This document shows positions 13,977-21,411 of a stretch of DNA of 45,396 nt, piece after piece (positions within the stretch are counted from its first letter, which is position 1; each line of letters starts with the position of its first letter). A program made the position numbers and the translations under genes. The stretch lies in IMG/VR virus record IMGVR_UViG_3300020197_000042, positions 1 to 45,396 of that record. One strand, 5' to 3'. The DNA is from a virus. The notes beneath the pieces were generated by a model. It ran no database searches and was not told the origin of the DNA. It saw only the letters and a list, made by a program, of their open reading frames with translations.

Positions 13977-15203
13977 TCATTTATCCCAATTTTTCGTCGT
14001 TTGAAAATTTGCTCTCGAAAATTCAAGACGATCTACCAATTTAACAGCATTTCCCTTTTTTAAATTCACTGCTACAAATCCCTCTGGTGTAGTTGCTTTG
14101 AAGCCGTTATCTGTGCGTAAAAACGTTCCCAAACTTTTTATTTCTTGAATCTTTCTGAGTATAAGCAATTTTGCCTCAACTAGCGAATTCATCAATTGAA
14201 TTATTGCTACTAATGAAGCATAGTTGGCGCGCAAAAAACTGATCGACTGTGTTTTTTCTTTCGTCCGATTAGTTTTAGTGTCAGCCTTTTTCGCACCCAA
14301 AACAGTTTGATTTAATTCAGTTTCATATGTTCGAATAAATTGATTGACAAACAGAGGTGGTTTCTCAATGCTCTGCCCCAAACGAATTTGCGAATTCTGA
14401 AACTTCTTTAGCGCAGCAACGATCTTTTGTTGAACAAGCAATTGCCCCATAAATCGTGGAGGAATTGTGTGTAACAAACGTCCCGCACCACTCAACACAT
14501 CGGTAATCTCATTGGTTTCCTGTTGAGTGAAGTTTGCGCTTCCTGTTGCATCCACAAAAGAAGCATCGCGAAACCAGACAGACTTGGTTTGCTTCAGATT
14601 TGAAATATCAACATTGAAAGAGGCTTGCATATCACTAATCGTTTTTCCCTGATAGGACGTATGAAAGATAATTCCCAGTTCAGCATCGCGCATTCGTGTC
14701 ACTAATGAGGAATTAGCAGGAACCGCATATACAATTGTGTTCGGTTGAAATGTGAAATATTTCACACCCTCAATCGTTTCAGGCTTCAGGTCCCCTTTGG
14801 TAAAAAGTAAATCACCTTGAAGAATGCCTTTAATCCCAAGTCCTGAAAGATGTCGTAGCGCAACTTTTAACTTGTCATTTAACCCAGGATTTGGGTGATT
14901 GGCATCAATATCCGCATCTGTAAAGTTGAGCTTGGATGCTTTTGCAAAGACTGACTTGGTCCCCACAAAGAACTTCTTGGTTTCTGGATCAATGCCGCAG
15001 ATAATCGCCGGTGCACCATCCCACTTCGTTGTGATGTTCACCTGACGATCTGCATCACCGGAGAGCATATCGCGCAGAGAACGAAGAAAATTAATCGCCT
15101 CACGCGCACCAGCGATGCCACGATTAAGAACTTCGTCCTCAATATGCTCAAGGTGAACATTCTTACCCTCTTTGCCCTCGGTTAAAAATTCTGTAAAGTT
15201 CAT
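13977..15203 (-). CDS. Putative covalent nucleotidyltransferase/RNA ligase-like protein with head-targeting-like N-terminus
   Basis: A 408-residue protein widely kept in T4-like marine phages as a family of unknown function (possibly DUF6267, from memory). Read for motifs, it holds the ligase set in the right order: TTKWDG at 58-63 (motif I, Lys60 the candidate adenylated lysine), GILQGDLLF at 126-134 (motif III), LGIIFHTSY at 176-184 (a IIIa candidate), PEGFVAVN at 373-380 (motif IV) and NAVKLVDR at 385-392 (motif V). About 190 residues are inserted between IIIa and IV. The first residues MNFTEFLTE/G resemble T4 internal-protein capsid-targeting tags. An exact late promoter lies 36 bases upstream. 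The ligase role is inferred, not known. Confidence 0.8.
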   Translation of the reverse strand: MNFTEFLTEGKEGKNVHLEHIEDEVLNRGIAGAREAINFLRSLRDMLSGDADRQVNITTKWDGAPAIICGIDPETKKFFVGTKSVFAKASKLNFTDADIDANHPNPGLNDKLKVALRHLSGLGIKGILQGDLLFTKGDLKPETIEGVKYFTFQPNTIVYAVPANSSLVTRMRDAELGIIFHTSYQGKTISDMQASFNVDISNLKQTKSVWFRDASFVDATGSANFTQQETNEITDVLSGAGRLLHTIPPRFMGQLLVQQKIVAALKKFQNSQIRLGQSIEKPPLFVNQFIRTYETELNQTVLGAKKADTKTNRTKEKTQSISFLRANYASLVAIIQLMNSLVEAKLLILRKIQEIKSLGTFLRTDNGFKATTPEGFVAVNLKKGNAVKLVDRLEFSRANFQTTKNWDK

Positions 15204-15238
15204 TGTTGCCCGCCCATACCTCTATAAATTTCTTAGAA

Positions 15239-15246
15239 TATTTATA
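15239..15246 (-). promoter_or_regulatory. Late promoter TATAAATA for the ligase-like gene
   Basis: Exact T4 late promoter 8-mer TATAAATA on the minus strand, 36 bases before the ATG at 15203. Its internal TAA is the stop codon of the upstream methylase (GTA TAA ATA). The gp55 factor encoded at 32669-33190 would recognise it. Confidence 0.7.
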
Positions 15247-16510
15247 CTGTTAAAAATGCCTCTAGGGTACTCTTTTTGTTGAATTCATAGTCAGAACTAG
15301 ACTTACGAAAGACCCACACCGGCTCAATGAACACCTTTTCCAGTTTTTCTGCGTCAGGTCTTGCCACCATACGCATACCAATCTTCCCAATATAATTGGA
15401 TTCTGGTAATGCAGCAAAATGGTCTACCATGTCATCACACAGATTCAATCTCCCACCACTCTTTGCTTTCGGTTCAATAATATTGATCATCATAAACCCA
15501 TTTTGTCGAATTGTCGTCCATACCATCTCTGTCACTTTAAAGAAAAAATCATACTTCCAACGGTCAAATGAGTTATATCTTGACCAAGATTGGTCAGATA
15601 CCGCATCAGTATCAGACGCATACCGTTCCGTTTCAAAATACGGTGGTGATGTGAAATACAAATCAAATGTATCTGTGTACAACGACCAATTTACATCTTC
15701 TGAGGGTTTACGCCAAATCTTGACTGTCTTTTTCCCATGACATTCAAAATAATTTTCTTGCTCAATGAGTTGTGGGGTGTCACCAATAATTTTTTCATAT
15801 TCTACACATTGTTTTTTGTAGACTTCAAACACATCTGGGTTTGGATCACACCCCACATATAGTTTGGTTTTTGGTGTGCCATAAAACCCAGCCAGCCGAT
15901 CCCCCCAACCACAAGAGGTATCTAAGATGTTTTCTGCACGATGACGTTCATACAATGCTTTGGCAACTGATGGTTTGAACTGTGTTGCAGTATATGCGCC
16001 AATTCTGAATGCTTCTCGAAATACGGCATCATCAATACCACTATCTTCCATAACACCAGCTCTCCAAAAGTGCCAATTCATCTTTGCTAACTTGTCTTCA
16101 TTAGACCATATTTCCATCGGTGATTCTTCATAAATTGAACCGCACTTCATACGATTTATTTGTTGAAAATAATCGGAAATATCATTGTAATAATGTGACC
16201 TATCAATTACACCTAATGGTGTATCTTTATATTTGTAGTCATATCGTTCCGATACAACATCAAAGTCTTTGTATAACGTTTCCATCGATGTGTTATAGAA
16301 CTCATAAAACAACTCACACATATCTTGTTTGGAAATTATTTTCAATGGAAACTCAGTGCCCACTTTTATTATAAAAGAAGCTAAAGAATCTCTGATGTCA
16401 TCTTTCTCATACTTACTAATCAGCGCATTCCATTCTTCTTTTGTTAGATTAGGAATTTTTCTTTGATCTTGATGCTGACCAAAATAATCTACTATCTCAC
16501 TTAATATCAT
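15242..16510 (-). CDS. SPPY-type methyltransferase, DNA-methylase-like
   Basis: A 422-residue protein. The N-terminal 180 residues are unassigned; then follows a SAM-binding fold with ILDTSCGWGDRLAGFY (motif I), VGCDPNPDVFEVYKK (motif II) and DLYFTSPPYFETERY (motif IV, SPPY catalytic loop). This order and the SPPY loop are those of amino (N4-cytosine or N6-adenine) DNA methylases, so protection or modification of phage DNA is the likely job. No restriction partner is nearby, which fits a solitary phage methylase. The end of the gene overlaps the late promoter for the ligase-like gene. Confidence 0.82.
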   Translation of the reverse strand: MILSEIVDYFGQHQDQRKIPNLTKEEWNALISKYEKDDIRDSLASFIIKVGTEFPLKIISKQDMCELFYEFYNTSMETLYKDFDVVSERYDYKYKDTPLGVIDRSHYYNDISDYFQQINRMKCGSIYEESPMEIWSNEDKLAKMNWHFWRAGVMEDSGIDDAVFREAFRIGAYTATQFKPSVAKALYERHRAENILDTSCGWGDRLAGFYGTPKTKLYVGCDPNPDVFEVYKKQCVEYEKIIGDTPQLIEQENYFECHGKKTVKIWRKPSEDVNWSLYTDTFDLYFTSPPYFETERYASDTDAVSDQSWSRYNSFDRWKYDFFFKVTEMVWTTIRQNGFMMINIIEPKAKSGGRLNLCDDMVDHFAALPESNYIGKIGMRMVARPDAEKLEKVFIEPVWVFRKSSSDYEFNKKSTLEAFLTV

Positions 16511-16552
16511 CTTTGCACACCAACGACCTTATTCTTTGTGCGCATGTTTAGT

Positions 16553-17128
16553 TTAAACATAATGCAGATAAGTGCCAATAATATACTTGGTCTCACTAAT
16601 GGGTTTGGTCCCCGCATGAGGGAACATCCAGAGCGGCGGAAACATCAATAAAGTACCTTGTAGGGGTTTAACAATTCTCGTTGATCCATCATGAGATAAA
16701 TCAGGAAACACCGTTTCACCCCCCACATCAACGGTATTCAAGTACCAAAAGCAGACCAAAAATCGTCGGGCGGATGAATGATCACCTACATCCACATGCA
16801 ATTGAAATTCTTCACCGGTCTGAGGACGATAGCGTTTAAGACGAATCTGTTCAAATCCATATTGTTCTGGAAACTGTCGTAAATTAAGACTGAGATCCTT
16901 ACAATACTGAGGAATCATATCTATTGTCTTATTCACCAATAAATCATGAATATCCTTCCACGTTGGAACAACACTAATGTTAATCTCCGTGAATGACCGA
17001 TGCCCCGCTAAGAACACCTGCTGTTGGTGTTCTGAATCACTCTCAAATCGCTCAATAATACGAGCACAAACATCCGACTCCAGTGACTGCGAATACTCAC
17101 ACACAAAATCATTTAATGTTCTCATCAT
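16553..17128 (-). CDS. 2-oxoglutarate/Fe(II) oxygenase, prolyl-4-hydroxylase-like
   Basis: A 191-residue double-stranded beta-helix dioxygenase that couples 2-oxoglutarate decarboxylation to hydroxylation. The iron ligands are visible as His111 and Asp113 (QLHVDVGDH) and His171 (FPHAGTKP), with Lys181 placed to hold the 2-oxoglutarate carboxylate, as in P4H enzymes. GGETVFPDL is the usual loop between strands. Such genes are frequent in marine T4-like phages; their substrates (protein, sugar or nucleobase) are mostly unknown. The second ATG (17125) is an equally good start. The barrel-like exported protein lies 10 bases upstream. Confidence 0.9.
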   Translation of the reverse strand: MMRTLNDFVCEYSQSLESDVCARIIERFESDSEHQQQVFLAGHRSFTEINISVVPTWKDIHDLLVNKTIDMIPQYCKDLSLNLRQFPEQYGFEQIRLKRYRPQTGEEFQLHVDVGDHSSARRFLVCFWYLNTVDVGGETVFPDLSHDGSTRIVKPLQGTLLMFPPLWMFPHAGTKPISETKYIIGTYLHYV

Positions 17129-17138
17129 ATACTGATGC

Positions 17139-18002
17139 TCATTTCAGCCATTTAAATTCATAGCGCATTTGAATCGCTATGTATTTCTGAATCAGCCCAT
17201 TTTGGTCGAGCGGTATGTCCTGTTCATGTAACACAGACAGTTCGTAATTATTCCATCGCAGAGCGAGACCGATTATCCAGTCTAACTCAGTTGGGGTAAA
17301 CATGTTGCTTTTTGTCCGATCAGTTAACCAGTTGGTGTCGAAAAAAATGATGACTTGGTTTTTATATAGATCAAGATCACCATGTGCAACATAGCGAAAA
17401 AGAGCTTGCCCAGTATTGTCGGGACGGGCAAAATGATTTTCATTATAAAACAACCAGCCGTTACCCATGTAAAAGGTTAAGTTCTGATTAGGAAATCGTT
17501 GTCGCCACCAATCATATTGATTACTTGGTGTGAAGTTAAAATTGACAAGTACGTCTGCGTAAGTCTGCTTGATGCCTTTCCTGTCCAATGGCACGTCTTG
17601 TTCATATTGTACTCGCCAATTCCATTGCCGAGCGGTTCCGGTGAAGGTGAAAATCTTAGTCCATTCGGAAAGCTCGATAAAACCATTCCCACGATCTGAG
17701 AAAAAGTTTTGATCTGTATAGAACTGCAGATAGTCGCCAATAAGATCGGTTTCTAGGTGAATCATATACCGCATTCCTATCAGTCCGCTGTTGTCGGGAC
17801 GTGAGGCAAAGGTTGGGTTGTATGGATACGTCGCAGTTAGTAGATAACCTTTCAACCAAGTGGCACTCTCGTCTAGTTGATCGTTTAGTGTAGGAAGTGG
17901 ACGGCCGTGTTTTTCCATCGCCTCTAGAGGAGAGGGGCACAACAGCAGCAGAAAAATTATTACCAGCGTTTTCAATAACGGCAAATATTTACTAATAATC
18001 AT
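17139..18002 (-). CDS. Exported beta-rich protein, outer-membrane-barrel-like, internally duplicated
   Basis: A 287-residue protein with a clear Sec signal peptide: basic start (MIISKYLPLLK), hydrophobic core (TLVIIFLLLL) and likely cut after LEA at residue 28. The mature part is rich in Tyr, Trp, Phe and Asn with alternating strands, as in outer-membrane beta-barrels. Residues 52-157 and 177-283 are two copies of one unit; each holds RPDNxG, NxxxDR and HEQDIPLDxxG / YEQDVPLDxxG. I do not recognise a named family. The gene overlaps the gp41 stop by one base (TAATG), so it is translationally coupled to the helicase. It may alter the host surface; this is inference. Confidence 0.8.
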   Translation of the reverse strand: MIISKYLPLLKTLVIIFLLLLCPSPLEAMEKHGRPLPTLNDQLDESATWLKGYLLTATYPYNPTFASRPDNSGLIGMRYMIHLETDLIGDYLQFYTDQNFFSDRGNGFIELSEWTKIFTFTGTARQWNWRVQYEQDVPLDRKGIKQTYADVLVNFNFTPSNQYDWWRQRFPNQNLTFYMGNGWLFYNENHFARPDNTGQALFRYVAHGDLDLYKNQVIIFFDTNWLTDRTKSNMFTPTELDWIIGLALRWNNYELSVLHEQDIPLDQNGLIQKYIAIQMRYEFKWLK

Positions 18003-19384
18003 TATACAATCAATGTCGAATATCGATTTGACTTTTTCTGATCTTCCTGCGCATCTTTATTATCTTTTCCTGAATCACTTAACTGTTGTGCTGAGTGTTC
18101 CACATCATAGAGTTTCATTTTCGCACGATCTACTCCAACCACAAACCGTTTATTGATGGTGGGATCACCATATCGATTTTTCAACTGTTTGACCATCATT
18201 TGATTGAGTTGTTCTAATTCTTCTGTGACAATCAGGGCAAACATAAAATCGGCTGTGGCTGGCAATCCAAACGATTCACTGGTGTCTGTTAAATCTGGAT
18301 CAGAATTTGCGAATCCGCTTCGTGTGGTTTGTGTTGCACTCATCAACGGAACGGCAAACTCCACTGCTAGTCCACGCAATTCTTCCGCGATACACTTGAT
18401 GTAGGTATAGGAATTGATCGTGGCACCAGGCTTGACGCGAGATGAGGTGCAAATGTTGATATAGTCCACAAAAATAATATCAGGGCGAAAATTCTTTTTC
18501 AATTGTAGTTCATTGATCAACGCACGAAAATGGAGCACCGAGGCTGAGGCGGTTGGATATTCTTTGATAATAAGCTTTCCGTGTGTTCGCGAGCGTAAGG
18601 ATTGAAACTTGCGTTCATAATCTGCTTTGGAAATCTTCTTTAATGTATTCAAATCCAAATTCAAAAGATTTGCGTCAATTCGTTCTGCAATACGTTCTTC
18701 TGCCATCTCTAGCGTGATATACAAGACATTGTATCCCGCCGAAAGACACGCAGAAGTCATATGACACATGACCAAACTTTTTCCAACATTGGTTCCACCC
18801 AACGCAACATTTAATGTCTTTTTTGGTAATCCACCTCCAGTAATTCGATTAAAGAAATCAAGATCAAATGGAATACGTTCCTCTTTCTTATGATAAAACT
18901 CATATCGTTGATCCGATTGTTCAATATAATCGTGCCCCACGTGTGGATCAAACGACACACCCAGAGCTTTCTTGAGTAACTCAGGAATTTCACCCTTTGC
19001 GCGGCGATCTTTCTTGTTCTCAAGAATCGCGACTGATTCTAATACTGCGTTGTAAACTGCTTTGTCCTGACAGAACGATTCGGTTTGAGCAATCAACCAA
19101 TCACGATTCGTCTCGTCTTGACGATGTTCGTGTAGGGTTGAGAGGAGATCCAAAATGTGTTGAAGCTCATCCTCTCTGAATTGCGTCTGCTCCGTAATGG
19201 AGATAATCAAAGCTTCATAAGTAGGTGTAGTTTTGTATTTCTCTAGAAAGTTCGCAATAATCTGAAATAAAACCTTTTCAGACTTTTCAAGAAAATAGTC
19301 TTCTTTGAGAAACGGCAAAACTTTTCGCGAGTAAGATTCATCAAACGCTAAGTGGCGCAGAATAATGTGTTCGAGACGAGTCAT
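18002..19384 (-). CDS. 41: Replicative DNA helicase (T4 gp41-like, DnaB family)
   Basis: The hexameric 5'-3' helicase that unwinds the fork and carries primase gp61. The chosen ATG (19382-19384) gives MTRLEHIILRHLAFDES and 461 residues, near T4 gp41's 475. The N-terminal helical domain is followed by the RecA-fold motor: Walker A GGTNVGKS, NVLYITLEMAEERIAERID (the DnaB H1a/glutamate region) and Walker B DIIFVDYINICTS, with SATQTTRSG as the H3 loop. A sigma70-like promoter lies 60-90 bases upstream. The exported protein gene starts on its stop codon. Confidence 0.96.
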   Translation of the reverse strand: MTRLEHIILRHLAFDESYSRKVLPFLKEDYFLEKSEKVLFQIIANFLEKYKTTPTYEALIISITEQTQFREDELQHILDLLSTLHEHRQDETNRDWLIAQTESFCQDKAVYNAVLESVAILENKKDRRAKGEIPELLKKALGVSFDPHVGHDYIEQSDQRYEFYHKKEERIPFDLDFFNRITGGGLPKKTLNVALGGTNVGKSLVMCHMTSACLSAGYNVLYITLEMAEERIAERIDANLLNLDLNTLKKISKADYERKFQSLRSRTHGKLIIKEYPTASASVLHFRALINELQLKKNFRPDIIFVDYINICTSSRVKPGATINSYTYIKCIAEELRGLAVEFAVPLMSATQTTRSGFANSDPDLTDTSESFGLPATADFMFALIVTEELEQLNQMMVKQLKNRYGDPTINKRFVVGVDRAKMKLYDVEHSAQQLSDSGKDNKDAQEDQKKSNRYSTLIV

Positions 19385-19676
19385 GCAACTCCTTGTTATC
19401 AAGTAAGGAACAGAGAATATCACCCGCTGTCGTATGAAATTCTTGAGTATACCCTATAAATGAGGGGTCTGTCAAGATTTCTGTAGCAAAATGTAATGTC
19501 GCAAACCCCTCCGATTCTGTTAGATAGGACCACCGATAGCGATAACACATACCCGAAAACGGTCCAGTAAGCACTTCAATCGATTGCCCAGTTTCATCCT
19601 CAGTAATACGATAATCTTTATTCAGAATTTTCTTCGGTGTTGTAGCGTGGGAGAATCGATCCGTAAGCCACTTCAT
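19341..19676 (-). CDS. Small protein overlapping uvsX and gp41 genes
   Basis: An open frame between uvsX and gp41, 111 residues from the ATG at 19674-19676. Only the part after the uvsX stop (19618) is surely unique: NKDYRITEDETGQSIEVL followed by FSGMCYRYRWSYLTESEGFATLHFATE reads as a compact beta-rich protein. The frame overlaps uvsX by 59 bases at its start and gp41 by 44 at its end. No convincing ribosome binding site precedes the ATG; an alternative start nearer 19620 is possible. T4-like relatives often carry a small gene here. The gp41 promoter lies inside it. Confidence 0.5.
   Translation of the reverse strand: MKWLTDRFSHATTPKKILNKDYRITEDETGQSIEVLTGPFSGMCYRYRWSYLTESEGFATLHFATEILTDPSFIGYTQEFHTTAGDILCSLLDNKELHDSSRTHYSAPLSV
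19446..19475 (-). promoter_or_regulatory. Sigma70-like promoter for gp41
   Basis: TTGACA (19470-19475), 18 bases, TATACT (19446-19451) on the minus strand. It lies within the small overlapping gene, and its transcript would start roughly 50 bases before the gp41 ATG. Confidence 0.65.
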
Positions 19677-20652
19677 ACCGTTTGCGAATATAATTTTCAA
19701 ATGCTTCATCTTCAAGAATGTCCTTCCAAAATTCTGTTGTTTGTGTGTTTTCAAAACGAACCTTGGATTTTTCACCCCTTTTCTGGTACCACCCAGGAGA
19801 CGGCTTGGTGACAAATTCACCCTCAATCGCTACTTCCAATAATCCTGAATACTGTTGAATCCCACCCTCAAAAGATACAGTAATTGGAATTTTAGATTTT
19901 TCACGGACAAAGCGCGATTTTTCAATATTAATCACAAAATTATATCCAGTGAGTTCTGTGCCATTTTTATCCTGCTGGCGACCGATGACCCAGACAGTAT
20001 CAGACGAATACATCACACCTGTACCCCCAGAGACAATATCTTTGGGATACAATCCAATCTCTTTATAAGTATGATTGACGATCAACATCGGAATATCTTT
20101 AATACGAAGATGTGGCGTTACCATTCGACACAAAGACTTCACGGCTTTGGCGCGAGTCATATCAGCCACACTTTTGCCCTCTAGTGCATCCTCCACTTCT
20201 TTCTTAGAAGCAAGATTCCCAAGCGAGTCCACGATAATTATCACTCTGGTTTTTGATTGAATGCCCTCCAGTTGTTTCATAATATCGTGCTTGAGTTGTT
20301 CTACATCCGTAATGGGTGTATGAAATACTCGTTCAGTATCTATACCAAACGTCTTGAAGTATCCCTGTGGCGAACCAAATTCAGAATCATAAAACAAAAT
20401 GACACTATCCTCATACTTCTTTTGATAGGCTGCGCCCATGAGAAGGGCAAAGCACGTTTTAAAGTGTTTTGGAGGACCAGCAAAAACTGTCAGACCAGGT
20501 GTCAATCCACCCCCCAACCGTCCAGACAATGCCACGTTTATCATCGGGACATCCGTTTGGATCATATCATGATCGGTGAAAAATTTTGATGTGGATAAGA
20601 CGGACGCAGCATCAATGGTGGTATTTTTCTTGAATTGATCAAGAAGATTCAT
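19618..20652 (-). CDS. uvsX: Recombinase UvsX (RecA family)
   Basis: The phage RecA homologue that coats single-stranded DNA and drives strand exchange for repair and recombination-dependent replication. The 344-residue protein has the Walker A AGPPKHFKTCFALLMG, the SVILFYDSEFGSPQGYF strand with the Glu used in ATP hydrolysis, Walker B VIIIVDSLGNLASKKE and loop L2-type GGTGVMYSS. It is shorter than T4 UvsX (391). UvsY (35202-35669) is its loading partner and gp41 its replication partner downstream. The upstream membrane protein gene stops 13 bases before it. Confidence 0.96.
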   Translation of the reverse strand: MNLLDQFKKNTTIDAASVLSTSKFFTDHDMIQTDVPMINVALSGRLGGGLTPGLTVFAGPPKHFKTCFALLMGAAYQKKYEDSVILFYDSEFGSPQGYFKTFGIDTERVFHTPITDVEQLKHDIMKQLEGIQSKTRVIIIVDSLGNLASKKEVEDALEGKSVADMTRAKAVKSLCRMVTPHLRIKDIPMLIVNHTYKEIGLYPKDIVSGGTGVMYSSDTVWVIGRQQDKNGTELTGYNFVINIEKSRFVREKSKIPITVSFEGGIQQYSGLLEVAIEGEFVTKPSPGWYQKRGEKSKVRFENTQTTEFWKDILEDEAFENYIRKRYEVAYGSILPRYNTEENSE

Positions 20653-20664
20653 ACGGTATTCCTC

Positions 20665-21411
20665 TCAATGAAATGTAACAATATTTGATTTCGGAACTAA
20701 TATACTTGATTCTACACTCGATGAGGGGGTAAAATCAAATTTTTCTTTGTGTAACAATCCCATATTTACAGCAATCAGTAACAAAATAGCCAGCGGATCA
20801 AAAACCACAATAATCATAAGAATAACCACTCGCACCGCTTTGTCGATAAAAGTTGACTCGGCTCGATCATACAGAAGTTCTGCCACATATCGAATAGGTC
20901 CAATTTCTGCCATTAGTTTATTTTCGGATTGCTTGAGTGGTAATTTGGCTGTACCAATATTCTCTAGTTGTTTTTGAATGCGTTGAAGTTCACGCGATTC
21001 TTGTGGAGTCGGGCCCTCAGGACGCTCTGTCTGTTTCAATACAAAATTCATGCGTTTCTGTAACAGTTGTTCTCGCGCTTCCAACGATTGAATTTGAATC
21101 GTCGTAGAGGATGTGACCGAAACTGTTTGAAGATGGGCAGATGATAGAAATCCAAAAATACCCATAGAGGTAATTAACATCAAAATAAGAACAGCACCAG
21201 TAAAATAACTTTTCAAGACCCAATGAATCTGTGTCCAATTACGATAGAGCCAAGATGCTGTCACTAGTTTGGCAAGTTCCAGTGTCGATCCCATAATGAC
21301 AATTGACCAAAATGCACCAGGAAAAATCTGAACCAAACCTAGCACTGAATAATACGCAGCTACACTAGAGAGTAGAATAGCAGTGACAAATAATATCACT
21401 AAGAAAATCAT
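20665..21411 (-). CDS. Multi-pass membrane protein between uvsX and DNA polymerase
   Basis: A 248-residue protein with about four membrane segments: residues 1-22, 30-50, 70-90 and 190-215. Between the third and fourth is a long charged helical region (QIQSLEAREQLLQKRMNFVL), probably a coiled coil on the cytoplasmic side. Similar membrane proteins near DNA polymerase occur in some marine T4-like phages, without an assigned role; this is from memory. Its ATG overlaps the polymerase stop (ATGA), showing coupling. Candidates include membrane tethering of replication or superinfection exclusion, but neither is shown. Confidence 0.8.
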   Translation of the reverse strand: MIFLVILFVTAILLSSVAAYYSVLGLVQIFPGAFWSIVIMGSTLELAKLVTASWLYRNWTQIHWVLKSYFTGAVLILMLITSMGIFGFLSSAHLQTVSVTSSTTIQIQSLEAREQLLQKRMNFVLKQTERPEGPTPQESRELQRIQKQLENIGTAKLPLKQSENKLMAEIGPIRYVAELLYDRAESTFIDKAVRVVILMIIVVFDPLAILLLIAVNMGLLHKEKFDFTPSSSVESSILVPKSNIVTFH

